Assembly (NCBI GenBank): GCA_030407005.1
Contig: JAUDYN010000004.1
Coordinates: forward strand, 682,001 to 746,000
From: Desarmillaria ectypa
Taxonomy: Eukaryota > Basidiomycota > Agaricomycetes > Agaricales > Physalacriaceae
Reading direction: 5' to 3'
DNA length: 64,000 nt
This document shows, one piece after another, positions 1-12,575 of the stretch; the first letter of the stretch is position 1, and each line of letters starts with the position of its first letter. The position numbers were made by a program, and so were the translations under genes. The notes under the pieces are model-generated. The model made no database searches. It was not told the DNA's origin and was given only the letters and a program-made list of their open reading frames with translations.

Positions 1-3000
1 CCATTTTTAAAGCCTGTCCTTGCATTCAGCTAGGTAAGTGACATCTCCATTGTCCAAGTATTTATGGTCAAGTAGATGAGTTACAATTTTGGTGGTGTGT
101 AGAGTGTGGTTAACATTTGCTTCATACTTCAGAATTGCATCTTTTGCATTTGTCATCTCTGATTCTTGGACCCACAAATTGTGTTCTCTAGTCCATCCTT
201 TTCATTTGACCAAGTAGTCAGTGACTATCTTGGATGGTTGTCCTTTTTTTGCTCATACTCAACGAGTGCAAGAGTCTAATACTTCTTCGATTTTATATTC
301 CTCCTGTCCATCAACAAGATCCAGAGGAGAAAGCAGCAGCTGTTGTTAGTTTGGAAATGATGGTGTGACATATGGAGTTAACAGCTTTTCATTGAATTGG
401 GGGTGTATCTTCCAGTGTGGCAGCAGTTTTAGTTTGTATGCTATAGCTCCTGCTTTTTTGACAATTTCAAACAGACCTGTTTGCTTGTCATTGAGTTTTT
501 TCTTTGGTTGTGGAAGATGGAGGTTGGTTGTGTTGAGCCATATACAATCACCAATCTGATACTGTCATGGCAGTTGTTTTGTTTTATTATATTGCACCTT
601 CATTTGTGCCACTGCTTTTTCCAAAGCATCATGGACTTCTTTGTGGACTTGGGCCATGGTTTCTGCGAATTCTACTGCTGAGAGATCAGCAAATTGTGTT
701 TTTCACATTGAATCAGGGAGGAGTCAGGGATTTCTTCCATATAGAGCCATGAATGGGCTTTTTCCCATCATGGAGTGTACTTGGTTATTATGTGCAAATT
801 CTGCAAGTGGTAACCATTCTACCCAGTCAGTCTGTCTATGATTGATGAAGATCCATAGATACTTCTCAATTTCCTGATTGACTCACTCAGTTTATCCATC
901 TGTTTGTAAATAATATACTGTGGATGCATTCTGGGTTATATCCAGCATTCAATAGAGTTCTTTTATAAAGGTGGACATGAATTGAAGGCCTCAGTCTGAA
1001 ATGATAACTTGAAGCATTCCATATTTTGCATAAACATGGTTTTGCAATATATAGGCCCATCCTTCTGTGGATAGTTCTTTATGGCAGGGGATGAGAATAA
1101 TATTCTTGGAGAATCAGTTGATGATGATAAGTAAGGCATCATAGCCTTCTGATCCCAGAAGTCTGGTGATCATATCGATGGAAATATGAGTCCAGAGGGC
1201 TTCTGGAATAGCATTGGAATAGAGTGGGACAGCTTTTGCTTGCATGTTGCTCTTGGTTCTCTGGCACACTTTGCATCTCTTAATGTAGGTTTCCATGTCT
1301 CATTTTGCTTTGGGCTACCAATAATCTTGTAAGATTAATTCAGTGGTTTTAGCAATTCCAGGATGTCCCACCATTATATGATTGTGGTATTGGGCAATAA
1401 TCTCCCCTTGAAGACTTTCATCTTTTGGGATGTAGATGCATCCATCGTACCAGAGAAGATCCTCTTTCTGAGTGATTCCTCATGCATGATTAAAGGATTT
1501 TTTGATCCCAGAATCTCAATGTTTTCATTGTTGAGTGGTGTCTTTGATACAAACTATCTGTTCATCATATGTGGGCAACATGAGTGCCCAGAAGTGTTCT
1601 GGGGATAGGACAACTACATTCTTATTGTCTTCTTTACCCTGGTTGTGATCATCATGTCAGCTGAGCAGATTTGCTTTCTTGTTTGCTGTTCCAGCCTTGT
1701 GCTAAAGAGTGAAGTGATATTCTGCTAGCTTGGTAACTCATCAGGCTTGTCAGTGATTTAGTTTTTGTAGTTTGCAAAAATATTGGAGATTCTGGTGATC
1801 TATCCAGATCTCAATCTCTTTTTTGGTGCTCATCAAATAGTGTTGCCATTCCTCTAGTGCTAGTATAATGGCCAGTAACTCCTTGTCATATATCTCATAA
1901 TTTCATTCAGTCATGGTCAAAGCTTTAGACATGAATGTGATGGATCTCCACTTGCCATTCTATTCTTGAGAGAGAACAGCACTGATGGCCTCATCACTTG
2001 AATCCACTTCTACTCTGAATTTTCCTTCATCAGAAGGAATCATCAAGACAATGTTGATGGTCATTAGCTGTTTAAGCTGTATGAATGCCTGTTCCTGTTC
2101 CAGTCCCCACATCCAGTCAACCTTGCCAGTCAACTGTGTTAAGGGTCAGACTATCTTGGAATAGTCATGAATGAACTTGCGATAGAAATTGGTAAAGCCT
2201 AAAAAGGATTGAAGCTCTTTTTTCTTTGTGAGGGTCAGCCATTCTGCAATTCCAGCAACCTTGACAGGGTCCATGTGAATAGTGTCTTCACTGATGATTA
2301 CTCCCAAGTACTCAGTTTCAAGTACTTCAAACTTGCATTTCTCAGCTTTGAGAAATAGTTTGTTTTCTTGAAGTTGTTGGAGAACTTGTCATACTATAAT
2401 TCAGTGTTCAGAGAGGGACTTGGTGAAAATGAGGATGTCATCAAGGTATATGATGACTTTTCCTCCTGCAATGAGATCTTTAAATATATTGTTCATCATT
2501 CATTGAAATGTGGCTGGTGAATTTGTAAGGCCAAAGAACATTATAGTAGGTTCAAAGAGATCTTGATTGGTCCTGAATGCAGCTTTTTCTTCATCTCCAT
2601 CTCAGATGCATACATTGTTGTATCCCTATCTGACATCCAACTTGGAGAAATACTTAGCTCCTCATAGTTTGTCGATGAGTTCAGAGATTAGTGGAAGGGG
2701 ATATTGATTCTTGATGGTCATTTCATTCAGTTTTCAATAATCCTGAACAGGACATAGTGATCCATCTTTTTTCTTGACAAAGAAGAAGGGGGAAGCAAAT
2801 GGGGATGTCAAAGGACAGATTCATCCAGAGTCAAGGTTTTCATCAAGGAATTTATCTAGTTGCTCTTGTTTGTTATGATTGAGTGGATGGACTTTACAGT
2901 CTAACATGGATCTGGCATTGGGAATTAACTTGATGGCATGATCCCAGGCCTTCCATTCAGGGAGTTCATCAAAGCTTTCTTTTGAGAATAAATCTCTAAA

Positions 3001-3538
3001 GCTCTGATATTGAGGAGGTACTAATTTCTCAAATATTTTCTCTGGCTTTTCTGCATTTATGGTAGCTGCCAATGAATTGGCATGGTGTACTGCTCATAGA
3101 AGAATCTCTTCTTGCATATTGATTGCAAGAATACTTTTGCCTTCTTCTAGCTCTTTGTCCCATCGATCTTCATCTTCCACATCAGGAAGAGAAAATATGC
3201 CTTTGATGCAAGAGCAGCATCTAAAGGTCATTTGACCTGTTTTCCAGTTGATTAACAGATTATGGCATTTAAGCCAGTCATGTCCCAAATACATTGCTTT
3301 GGAGCCTAAATCTGTGACTGCTAAATTGATTTATTTAGTGTGGTCTCCAATGATCATTCAGATTTCCACAAATTTGGTTACATCACCAGCTTTGTTATGA
3401 GTTCCATCAGCATTATAGATGGGAATGGGTACAGCAGCTTTTCAAGTGTCCAACTGGTGTTGTTGGATGTAGCTTCAGTTGATCAAGCTGCCCATGCAGC
3501 CACTATTCAACAATGCTCTGGTTGTCAATGTCTGTTTC
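1..3538 (-). pseudogene. pol: GyA pol: protease, RT, RNase H, integrase, chromodomain (decayed)
   Basis: From high to low coordinates: an aspartic protease motif (LNSGC, about 3488-3520); an RT start with FFVKKKDGS (about 2757-2790); the RT catalytic motif YLDDIL, still intact, with its two Asp codons at 2437-2442; RNase H (about 1790-2090); the integrase zinc-binding CKVCQRTK (about 1255-1275) followed by the WTHISIDM core strand carrying the first catalytic Asp; and a chromodomain-like tail (1 to about 330). Multiple in-frame stops make this a pseudogene. It is the only RT in the window that keeps both catalytic aspartates. Confidence 0.88.
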
Positions 3539-3953
3539 TGTTATGGCTCTGTCTAACATGTGACTTGGGACATAAGCTTGGGTCTCTGAGCTGTCTCGCA
3601 TTTGGACAATCACTCATGATAGAGACTTTGGCTAGGTCTTTGGTGTGTATATAGAAGATATATGAATGTAATTTAGTTGAAAGATAGAGTACAACAATGG
3701 AGTTTACTCTACTTATATACTGTAAGTATGGTGATATATTTAGATAAAATAGTATGGTCCATGCGAAAATGGTGTCATAGTGAGGTGGATCCAGAAGGAT
3801 CATAGTCCAATGCAAGAAGTATGGGGTGACTGTGGATGAGAACAAGGGTAATGATTGGTGAGTATGTCGATATAAGATGAGTACTACTGCTGATTAGATG
3901 GATGAGTCATGGATATGACTCAGATAAGATAAGATAATAGAAAAATCATAACA
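3539..3953 (-). mobile_element. Solo gypsy LTR (415 bp) inside GyA, TSD GTTTC
   Basis: The sequence begins TGTTATGGC and ends ATCATAACA. It is flanked by perfect 5-bp duplications GTTTC (3534-3538 and 3954-3958). It matches the D/G LTR subfamily, including the GATAAGATAAGATAA array at its right end and the TATATAAGTAGAG promoter motif read on the minus strand. No internal sequence is present, so it is a solo LTR left by LTR-LTR recombination. Confidence 0.93.
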
Positions 3954-3958
3954 GTTTC

Positions 3959-6900
3959 TCAGTACAGAGTGCCAACTGGACATCCACCAAGAAATCCCAT
4001 CCAGAATTTTTGGTACCATGAATATATCAAATTGGTTTGTGAAGTTCATAGAGCTTTTCATGGGCTAGGCTCTCTTCAGTCTTTAAACTCTGAATGAGTT
4101 TTTCAGTGAGTTCTTCAAGTCATTTGGGATAGATCCAAATGGAGAGAATGACTTTGGCAACAGCCAGGTTCTTCACAGTATGAATGATGTGTAGAGTCCA
4201 ATTGACTCCAAATGGTCTATACCACATGTGATCTGATTCTTTTGGAATCATCAGGAGTTTGGGAGTTAGTACCCCCTTGTTAGGGAATAATTCAAGTTTT
4301 GGGGTTTGGGTTTGTTTGGCTTTCCAAATTTGGAAAGCCATATCATCTTCTTTATCGGATACTTCAATGATGGTTGTAGTTCTGCTGGAATGCTCTCTCT
4401 TTACCATCTGGGTGCTAGCAGAATCCTTTCCTATGGCTGTTGCAAGTGCTACCAGTGATAGGCGATAGGCAGTTGCACTCTGATCTTCAGGGATGTCAAC
4501 TGGTGAAGTTGACATTCATTCCACATTGTTGGAGTTGGGATCTGCTAGTATCAGCAGCTCAACTGATACCTTTTCCCTCAAGTCAGAGGGCTTGCTACCA
4601 TGTCCCTAGCTAGCACTTTCCTTGATGGAGCTAGACTGAGGTCTTGCCAGGCTCAGCCAAACTTTCAGATTCTGGTTCAGATTGTTTGGACTTTGAATGG
4701 TGACCCTGCCTTTCATGTCACTGTCAGCTGCCAGGGGCAAAGCAGGCCAGGAGTTGCCATTCTGATCCTGAGTCAAATGCCCCCTTTTTACTGCCTAGGC
4801 ACTAGCAGCTTTCCCCAATTCTTTGGCCTGCACTCATGCTACCAATGAGGTTAGGGTGATGACCTGGCTGTTCTCACAGCTGTCAACATAGTCATCAGGC
4901 ATGGGTCCCATCATGGATTCAATATCCAATATCACCAACATTTCAACCACTCTCTTCACTCAGGATAAGTCAGGTCAGGAGTAGTCATCTTTCCTCCAGC
5001 TAATGCACACATGATCAGGAGAATCATGTGCTCATCTTGCTAGAGGATTCTCAACTGTTGATGGAGAATCCTCAGATCCTCAGGTTTAGCCCTGGTAGGT
5101 GCTTGTTTCCCCCAATGGCCCTGGCAAGGCTGGGTTTGAACTTGGCTCTCTAAACAGAGGTGTGGAGGTTTTTGGCTTCAGAGGCCCTAGGGCATCCCAT
5201 CTACTCACTCCAGTCTATAGTTTTACCCATGTATCTAGTGAGTTTACTGAAGTAGACTCATTGGACTTTATGGCAGTGCCAGCACTGCCTGGCAAATCCT
5301 GCATCTCATCAGGGGCTCAGGATTCACTATAGATAATCATATCAGCTTCTTTTAGAAGTGTGATATACCAGTTCTTATTCAATTCTTCAGAGATTTTTGG
5401 TTTCGGAGTCTGAAATAAAATCATATTTTTTTGCTTTTAAATATCCTAATGCATGTATGTAAGTCCAACCCATGGAAACTGAGGACTCACCCCTGGAGGT
5501 ATGGGTTGAGCAAGGGGAAACAAACTCTTGTTGATCTACTCTTTTACTTCCTCAATCTTGGCTGTAAGTAGCACCACTTCATTAGTGGGCCCTACTGATC
5601 TAACATCCTTAAAGTCCTTTCTTCTAGGACAGTCCTTGGCCATATGACCCTTCTCATTACACTAGAAGCACCTCCCTTCTGCTTTTTATCAATCAACTTC
5701 ATTGGCTGTCCCAAACTCTCATATATTGTTTATCAGCCTGACCCACTATCCTGACTGGAACCTGCATGGGCCATCAGCTTTGGGGCCAAGAAACTTGTCA
5801 CCCTAGTGGCAGCTTTGCCACTGGGGTGTTGTTGTTGGAGGTTGGGATGGGAGTCCTTCTTCTGCCCATTCTGGGGGATTTTCACTATCTGATCAAAGAC
5901 CCACTTTCATTGTTTTTCCTCATATATTTGTGAGATTCTCTCCTTCCACTCCAGATATGTGCACAGAATATTGATGCCTATATTGGAGATGAAGGTTGTA
6001 TAGGAGGTTGGTACTCTTAATCTGATGGCCTTCACTATAGTGTCACACTCATATTCATTGGTTCTTTAGCCCACCAGCTTTGCTTCCTCTTCCAGCTTCT
6101 GGAAGTAATGGGAGGCAGGCTGCATTCTCATGTGAAGGTCGAACATTCTCTTCTCATGGACTTTCTTGATCACTGGGTCTCTGAATTGTTATGAGACCAT
6201 GTTGATAAAGTCCTCCCAAGAGGGATATTAGAAGTGGGTGAGGATGCTGTCATAGGTGTCCCTGACCTAGAACTTCAGTCTTTTGTAGACCCACCAATTC
6301 TTGATAGCCCCCTTGAAGTGGGAGGTCACAAACAGTACCATGTGTGATGGTAATTGGAAAAAGTGACAAAATACTTTGAAATAGGCAATACAATCACCTA
6401 TGAAGCATTTGATGTCATCATGGTCCTCTTTGAATGGTTTTGAGAGCTGGATGAGAATTGGTTTTATCCCCATATAAGAGATGTTGGTCAGGGCATTCTC
6501 AATGGAATTTGGTAGGGGATTGGGAGGACCTTTCCTGGGGAGCAGCCTTGGGATTGAATATTGATCTGGTTGGGGGGGAGGGGTAACCTTAAGGAGGTTC
6601 TGTTGGTCTCCCACACTCAGGTTTCTTCCCCTTTTCCTTCTCATGGAGATAGTCTGCCATTTTCTGTTAGGCAGCCTCTTTCTTGGTGAGCTCTTCATGC
6701 ATCTCTCTGATACATTGTTCCTTTTTAGCCAGTGCAGTTTTCATCTGCTGCCAAAGTTCATCCACTGTCATGGAGGATGTCTCTGCAGAGATGGTGTTTC
6801 CTTCAGGATCTTCTCCTGCTCCTGCAAATAAAAGACTACCACTCTGATAAGGGTGATATCTTTATTGTCATGCCTATCAGTATGATGGTGAGTCAGGCAG

Positions 6901-7860
6901 GAGTTGTGGCTGTTGAGCCAGGGTGTTGGGGGGATAATCAGGTATATTCATATGTTGAGGCTGGGAGTATCCCAGCCTGCTATAGTAATCTGTGTTATAA
7001 GTAAAGTTATCAAAACTGAGCATTACATCCATCCTCCTCCTCTCAGTTGATCTCCAATCATCATAGGCATCAAAGGGAGCAATCCAGCTCCTATTGCTCC
7101 TCCACTGTCTGGAGCCATAACCCAGGTACCAGATCCCCTGTGATGGGTGGGAAAAGGTTTTGATGCCAGTTAGCATATATGCAGGCACAAATAGTGGTGC
7201 CTAGGTTTGGTCTCCATATAGAGTCATCTCAGTTGAGTACCAACCACTCATCCATGTCTGGTCTAGCCTTAGGCCAGTCTATGCAGGCTTTAATGTTGGC
7301 ATATTGAAGGTTTCAGGCAGTGGTCCTAAAGGGGCCAAATAGATCCCAATCAATGTCAGAGAGATCAGGCCAGTTGTAGTTGGGCCTGTCAGAGTTAAAC
7401 AGGCTGTCAGAGAGAAAGAGAGTGGTTGGGGTCATAGGATTGAGCTCTCTGTCAGAGTCATCAGAGAGCTCAATGATAGAGAGTGATGAGGAGGACTCTA
7501 TTCCTCCTCTGGGCCAATGTTCTCTTTCTCAAGGGCCATAAGGGCGGTTTCAGTCCAACTCTGAATCATCAGGATAACAGGGCCTGAAGTAGAGACAGGA
7601 GGGAGTTGGGGAGTGGGGAGGAGAATATGTGGGTGGGAGGTCCTTGAATGTAGCCCATATGTTTCTTGCATATTCTTGGACAGAGGTGGAGAGTCATTCC
7701 ACCCAGTTGTTTGTTGCAGGTTCCTGCCATATTGCAAACTCCTCTGAGAAGGAGGGGTTTGTGAAATGGACTTGGGGGTGAGAGATTATCTCCTTTTCTT
7801 GAGGTCCCAGTCAGATGGGGGAAGGCCTCCTAGGAAGGCCATGTAGGGGGTGTCTAGGTG
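3959..7860 (-). pseudogene. gag: GyA gag (decayed)
   Basis: Read on the minus strand, a proline/serine-rich N-terminal part is followed by a Retrotrans_gag-type capsid domain (about 6267-6520, motif FKEDHDDIKCFIGDC then NWWVYKR). A CX2CX4HX4C zinc knuckle (about 5630-5675, second Cys followed by NEKGHMAKDC) and a linker to protease come next. Several frames carry pieces of the protein because of stops and shifts. The same layout recurs in GyC, GyE, GyF and GyG. Gag would form the cytoplasmic particle and bind element RNA; this copy cannot make a full protein. Confidence 0.85.
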
Positions 7861-7861
7861 G

Positions 7862-8029
7862 TCAGGGTGGAAGTGGTGGTTGTTGGGGTTGCCTTTCTTG
7901 GTGAAGAATAGTTCTGAGCTCTTCTTTATAGGTTAGTATAAATAGAGTAGTAAAAATGATTAGGAGGGTGGCACCACCTATTGCAGTGCTGAGGGCTATT
8001 GTTTGTCAGTTTTTATTTTCTTTGGGCAT
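7862..8029 (-). pseudogene. GyA leader ORF with one hydrophobic segment, upstream of gag
   Basis: Between PBS and gag the minus strand encodes about 55 residues starting MPKENKN. One TGA stop follows, then a hydrophobic stretch (ATLLIIFTTLFILTY) ending in KEE. The TGA sits where other copies have CAA or CAG, which fits decay of one ancestral CGA codon. Its frame differs from gag, so it is not simply the gag N-terminus. I know no named domain for it. Confidence 0.6.
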
Positions 8030-8076
8030 GTAGGTTTTGCTACTTTTATGGCTAGCATAGAAGGAGTGGATTGATT

Positions 8077-8089
8077 ATCTTTTGACTAA
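8077..8089 (-). promoter_or_regulatory. GyA self-complementary primer-binding site
   Basis: Directly inside the 5' LTR, the minus strand reads TTAGTCAAAAGAT. This is complementary to the R region of the same LTR (8224-8236) at 12 of 13 positions, as in Tf1-type self-priming. No TGG-type tRNA-complementary PBS is visible. Confidence 0.65.
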
Positions 8090-8482
8090 TGTTACAGCCC
8101 AATCTAACATGTGATCTTAGGATATGCATCACTCTTGGGCTGTCTCATGTTCAGACAATCACCCATAAAATAAGAGGATGGCTAGTCTTTAGAAGAGTGT
8201 AGTAGATGGTTTATGAATGTAATTTAGTCAGAAGATAGAGACTAAGTACAAAGTCTCTCTAATTTATATATGAAAGTATAGAGTTTATTAATAGATAAAA
8301 TGCAAGAGTTCATGTGAAACATTAGAAGTCAGATGACCATAGACTAACTAGATAGGGAGGATTGGGAATTTGGGGAATGTAAGAGGTCGAATTGGACTGA
8401 ATACCAGTATATTGTTGGATACAATGATGTTGCATAAATACTGCAATATAAATTATAATAAGATAATGGAAAAATCATAACA
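8090..8482 (-). mobile_element. GyA 5' LTR (393 bp)
   Basis: TGTTACAGCC to ATCATAACA. It contains a GATAA motif near the right end and AT-rich promoter sequence, and lies directly next to the PBS at 8077-8089. Confidence 0.9.
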
Positions 8483-10133
8483 GTAGGAGTGATAGCTGAT
8501 TGGTTGAGTCTGTCTTGATAGTGGTGAATTAGAAAGGGATTGTGGCTATATAGCTGGAGTGTCAGGTGGATATTGGGGATAATTCATGTATTGGGGCTGG
8601 AATGATTCTAGCCCACCATAATAGCCTGTTGGATTTATAAAGCTATCAAATTTGGACTCCAGGTCTCACCTATTCTCATCGAGCATACTCCCTCCTTTCC
8701 AGATCCCTAAGATTGTATCCTAATACATGCTGCTCCTCCATTGTTCTTGGCCAAAGCCTGGAGGCCAGGTCTCTAGCTGCAGATGAGTATAGCTCACAGA
8801 ACCTGTTGGCCCATATGTGGGTGTGAATGTTGGGGCCTAGATTGGGTCCCTATACTGGGTCACCCCTATTGAGGGCCAACCACTCATCCATTTCTGGATG
8901 GATTCAGGGCCAGACTATTCTGGCCTCAACATCGGTGCACTATAACTCCCAGGTGGTGGTCCTGAAGAGGCCAAATAGACCCCTGTCCATGTCTGAGAGC
9001 TCTGGCCACTTATAATCAGCCCCATCAATATTAAAAGGGCTGTCAGAGGTGAGGGGAGTGGTCATAGTTTCACCATTAGAGGAGTTGTCATTAGTGATTT
9101 TGATGACAGGGAGGGATAAGGAGGAGTCTATTCCTCCACTTGGCCAAGAGCCTTGCTCTTAGGTGGCAATAGCCCAAGGGCTATAGAGATGGTTGCAGGG
9201 ATGGGGATTTTCTATCTGGGCACTGTGGTTGTGTCCCATCCTTGCATGGGTGAGACAGGTGGGCAGGGTGTAGGAGGGAGGGGGGGACTCTCGACATTGG
9301 ATCATAACCTATAGGTTCCATAGGTGTTCTGGCATGAGGGAGGCAGGTTGTTCCATCCAGTTGTTAGTGTCATCAGGGATCTTGTCCCATGTCAGGAACT
9401 CCTCAGAGGAATTTGCAAAGTGGGCTCTGAGGCAGAGGAGGTCTTCTTCTTTCCTGCCCACACTTGTGGTTGCCACTCTGGCAGGTTCTGGTCTCCTGAT
9501 GACATGGAAAGGATAGTGGGGAGGGTAAGAGGGGAGTTGGGAATGTGGGTTTCTTTGTCAGTGTAGACATGCTCTAATTTCTTCTTTATAAGCTAGTACA
9601 AATAAAGTGGTGAATATCACCAATAGGATTGCACTGCCAATGGTGGTGCCAAGAGTTATAGATTGTTGGTTTTTTCTTTCTTCTGGCATTCATTGGTGCT
9701 TCATCACATCTAGCAATGATGAAGCAGTTGAGGAATCTTCCAACTAATGTTAGAACCCAATTTACATGTGATCTTGAGACCAAATGCTAATTCCCAGGCT
9801 GTCTCATGTTCAGACAATCACCCTATGTGGGAAAGCGATAGAGGTCTTTGGAGGAGTGTAGAATGGTATATAGATTAAGTTTAGTTGAAAGATGCAGGAC
9901 ATACATGAAGAATATGCTACTTATATACAGAAAACTGAGGTTTAATTATAGAATTTGTCCATGTGTATGTCATATGTGAAACATGTGTTTGTCATAAAAT
10001 AACAGTGGTATGAGGATAGTATGAGGGTGACAGTGTGAGTAGATCGATGGTACTTTATCAATGGGAGAATGATGTAGATGAGAATCATAATAAGATGTTG
10101 TGATAAGATAAGGAAAATGGAAAAATTATAATA
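8483..10133 (-). mobile_element. Gypsy element GyB: 5' LTR, leader ORF and gag N-terminal part
   Basis: Only the 5' portion is in the window. The LTR is 9748-10133 (TGTTAGAACC to ATTATAATA). The PBS at 9735-9747 reads TTAGTTGGAAGAT on the minus strand. The leader ORF is 9558-9689. The gag N-terminal half is 8483 to about 9540 in broken frames and includes a Pro-rich stretch. The rest of gag and pol should lie beyond GyA, left of the window, because GyA interrupts GyB at 8482/8483. The right-hand flank reads ACACA. Confidence 0.82.
9558..9689 (-). CDS. GyB leader ORF, 43 aa with one transmembrane-like segment (open)
   Basis: This is one of the two uninterrupted copies of the leader ORF. It starts MPEERKNQQSITL, has a 17-18-residue hydrophobic core (AILLVIFTTLFVLAY) and a charged KEE end. 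Translation from the ATG at 9687-9689 runs to TGA at 9558-9560. The TGA follows CAC and could itself be a decayed CGA. It lies just after the PBS and about 100 bp before gag, in a different frame from gag. The function is unknown; a membrane anchor or translational regulator is possible but unproven. Confidence 0.55.
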   Translation of the reverse strand: MPEERKNQQSITLGTTIGSAILLVIFTTLFVLAYKEEIRACLH

Positions 10134-10348
10134 ACACAGACCTGTCTATATTCAGTCTCCCATTTATATATATAAGCAGATAGTTCACATTGTATATTCT
10201 CTATCTTTCAACTAAAGCATACTTCTATATCACAACTTCTCCATAAGATCCCAAGACCATAGCTATATCCATAAGGGTGACTATCCAAACATGAGGCAGT
10301 CCTTAGGATTATGCATGTCTAAAGATCATGTGGAATGTGGGTGTAACA
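10134..10348 (+). mobile_element. 3' part of a plus-strand gypsy LTR, truncated by GyB
   Basis: It contains TATATATAAGCAG, then CTATCTTTCAACTAAAGC (R region), and ends GTGTAACA, matching the 3' half of plus-oriented gypsy LTRs such as GyC. The 5' half is missing because GyB sits at its left border. ATCAC follows as a possible target-site copy. Confidence 0.8.
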
Positions 10349-10569
10349 ATCACAGCTCAAAACTGAAAAACCTCCTGAGCTAACACTAGAAGCACTACAA
10401 TACACCTCACATATCACTAGTAATCATGACTACCACAAGCTCAACAACCCCAACACATGAAAAGCAGCATCATCATGAACACTATTGGCCCCATCTGAAT
10501 ATCTCTCAGAATCAACAAATATTGCAATGACCCAAAGTTATATCACCAGTAATGACAAGTGCATTAATC

Positions 10570-12567
10570 ATGATAACTTTCCATAAAGCCTTGCAGAGGC
10601 ACAAGAGTCAGCAGAATGGCCTGAATGGAAGAAGGCTATGGATGAGGAAATGTCAATGATTAGGGAAAGGAGGACTTACAAGCTCAAGGATCTACCAGAG
10701 AGACATGAGACTATAGGCTGCAGATGAGCCTATGTGAAGAAATATGATGAGCATGGAAAAGTTCTATGCTATAAAGCCCACCTCATAGCACAAGGCTACT
10801 CACAGATTCTAGGAGTCAATTTTATGGAAACATTTGCACTAGTTGTTCATCTCAAATCTGTTTGTGCCTGTTATAATTTTTCTATTTTATCTTATCTTAT
10901 CTTGGTGTCTATCTTATCTTGGACACTTATCTCCACTATTGCCATTATATCATCATCATGCTACCATCATCTTGCTCATATCAATTGTACTACAGCTCAT
11001 GATAGTTGCTTGGTTACCAGACAATTCTTATTATTTTATGCATAGACTACATACCACCATATCCATATTTAGAACTCTCAGTTTCATATATAAGTAGGAT
11101 AGTTCTTGCTGTATAACCCCAGCTTCAAACTAAAGTTTATTCACACCAATCCTTCACTTAAAGAACTTGGCTAAAGACTTAGCCCTTCTTTCTTGGGTCC
11201 TGATGATAGTAAGCCACAGTTTCTTGGATGATTGTCTGAATGCAAGACAGCCCTGGGATTTAGCACATTGGAAAGATCACATGGAGATTCAGGTCTAATA
11301 GTGCTGCACTAGGTATAGCTGCCATCAAAAACCTCAAAATCAGTCAGATAGACATTAGAGGAGCTTACCTTAATGGAGAACTTAAGAAAGAAATATACAT
11401 TTGCCAGCCTCCAGGCTATGACAATGAATCGGGACATGTCTGCAAACTATACAAGACCTTTTATGGGTTAAAACAGTCAGGACATGAGTGGAACTGCAAA
11501 TTCAATAGGAAACTCACCTCCATTGGATTCTCAAAGCTTGAAGTCAATCATTGCATCTATAAACATATCCAAGACAGCAGGACAGTATTCTTGACCATAT
11601 GGGTTGACAACTTGTTGATCTTTGCAGAAATACCTGAGGATCTAGACAGGGTAAAAAAGGAGTTAGCAGGGCTGTTCAACATCAAGGATATGGGAGAGCT
11701 GAAAAAAATCATTGGGATTAAAATAGAGAGGAACTGTGATCATGGCACCATCTCATTATCCCAGCAACAATACATCAAGGGGATACTCACCCATTTTGGC
11801 CTCCACAATGCATCATCTATTACCACTCCACTTGATCCTAATATCACCCTGTGAAAGTGACTGGCTGATGAATGTGTTGAGCCTACCATCTAAGGCAGAT
11901 ACTAGTCTGCTATTGGTTCATTGATGTATGCTGCAATTTGCATGTGGCCTGACAATGCATACACCATACAGTTGTTAAGCCAGTTCTCAAACAACCCAGG
12001 TCCCAAACACTGGTTAGCTGTAAAGTGAGTGTTTAGGTATCTATCTGGAACAAAGGACTTAAAACTCACCTTCCAAGCCAATGAAGAACATGAGGTTCTC
12101 AGTGCTGGATACACTGATGCAGATTATGCATCCAACCCAGATGATCAAAAGTCAGTCTCAGGCTATACCTACCTGTTGGGAGGTGGAGCATTTGCATGGT
12201 CATCCAAGAAGCAGTCAATCATTGCCTTGTCATCTACAGAAGCAGAATACACAGCTTTAGCACATGCAATGTGTCAAGCAATCTGGAATTGCAATCTCTT
12301 AGCAGAATTGGGATACATCCAAGAAGAACCTACTCTGTTATTTGAAGACAACCAATCCACCATTGCCATTGCTAAAGATCCACAATATCATATGTGGTCA
12401 AAGCACTTTGATGTGCAGAATCATTTTGTCTGTGAAAAAGTAGAATCCAGGGTCATTAAACTAATATATTGCCCCACTGACAAAATGGTTGCTGATATTT
12501 TTACAAAAGCATTACCGAGGCCCAAGCATGAGAAGTTTGTTTGCAAATTAGGCCTATTGCCATCTTG
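10570..12567 (+). pseudogene. pol: Copia1 reverse transcriptase and RNase H
   Basis: The RT (RVT_2 type) begins before 10734 and shows YVKKYDEHGKVLCYKAHLIA; it resumes after the inserted LTR with IDIRGAYLNGE, YGLKQS and IWVDNLLIF. The catalytic YVDD is changed to WVDN (Asp-Asn codons 11606-11611), the result expected from CpG to CpA. RNase H spans about 12100-12560 with VSGYTYLLGGG, SSTEAEYTAL and ADIFTKALPRPKHEKF. Stops before 10734 and near 11853 and the LTR insertion make it non-functional. It ends at TGA 12565-12567, just before the polypurine tract. Confidence 0.9.
10869..11300 (+). mobile_element. Solo gypsy LTR (432 bp) in Copia1 RT, TSD GTGCC/GTGCT
   Basis: TGTTATAATTTTTC to AGGTCTAATA, with five TTATCTT-type GATA motifs near the 5' end and TATATAAGTAGG. 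Target duplications are GTGCC (10864-10868) and GTGCT (11301-11305), differing by one C-to-T change. The R region (CAGCTTCAAACTAAAG) groups it with the GyF/GyH subfamily. Confidence 0.9.
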
Positions 12568-12575
12568 AGGGGGAG

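Larger units (their letters stand above)
1..8482 (-). mobile_element. Ty3/gypsy chromodomain LTR retrotransposon GyA, left end outside window
   Basis: Read on the minus strand, the element runs 5' LTR (8090-8482), PBS, short leader ORF, gag, protease, RT, RNase H, integrase and chromodomain, and leaves the window before its 3' LTR. Domain order and the chromodomain place it with Tf1/sushi-type (chromovirus) elements. Frames are broken by many TGA/TAG stops and CpG is nearly absent. A solo LTR (3539-3953) sits between protease and gag. On its right GyA abuts the gag of GyB, so it appears inserted in GyB; the flanking bases there are GTAGG, but the partner target-site copy lies outside the window. 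Confidence 0.93.

Noticed and set aside
365..841. Overlapping plus-strand frames in GyA
   Set aside because: They are the antisense of integrase and chromodomain coding sequence.
7862..9689. Leader ORF as an env-like gene
   Set aside because: At 43-56 residues with one hydrophobic segment, and lying before gag rather than after pol, it does not resemble an envelope protein.
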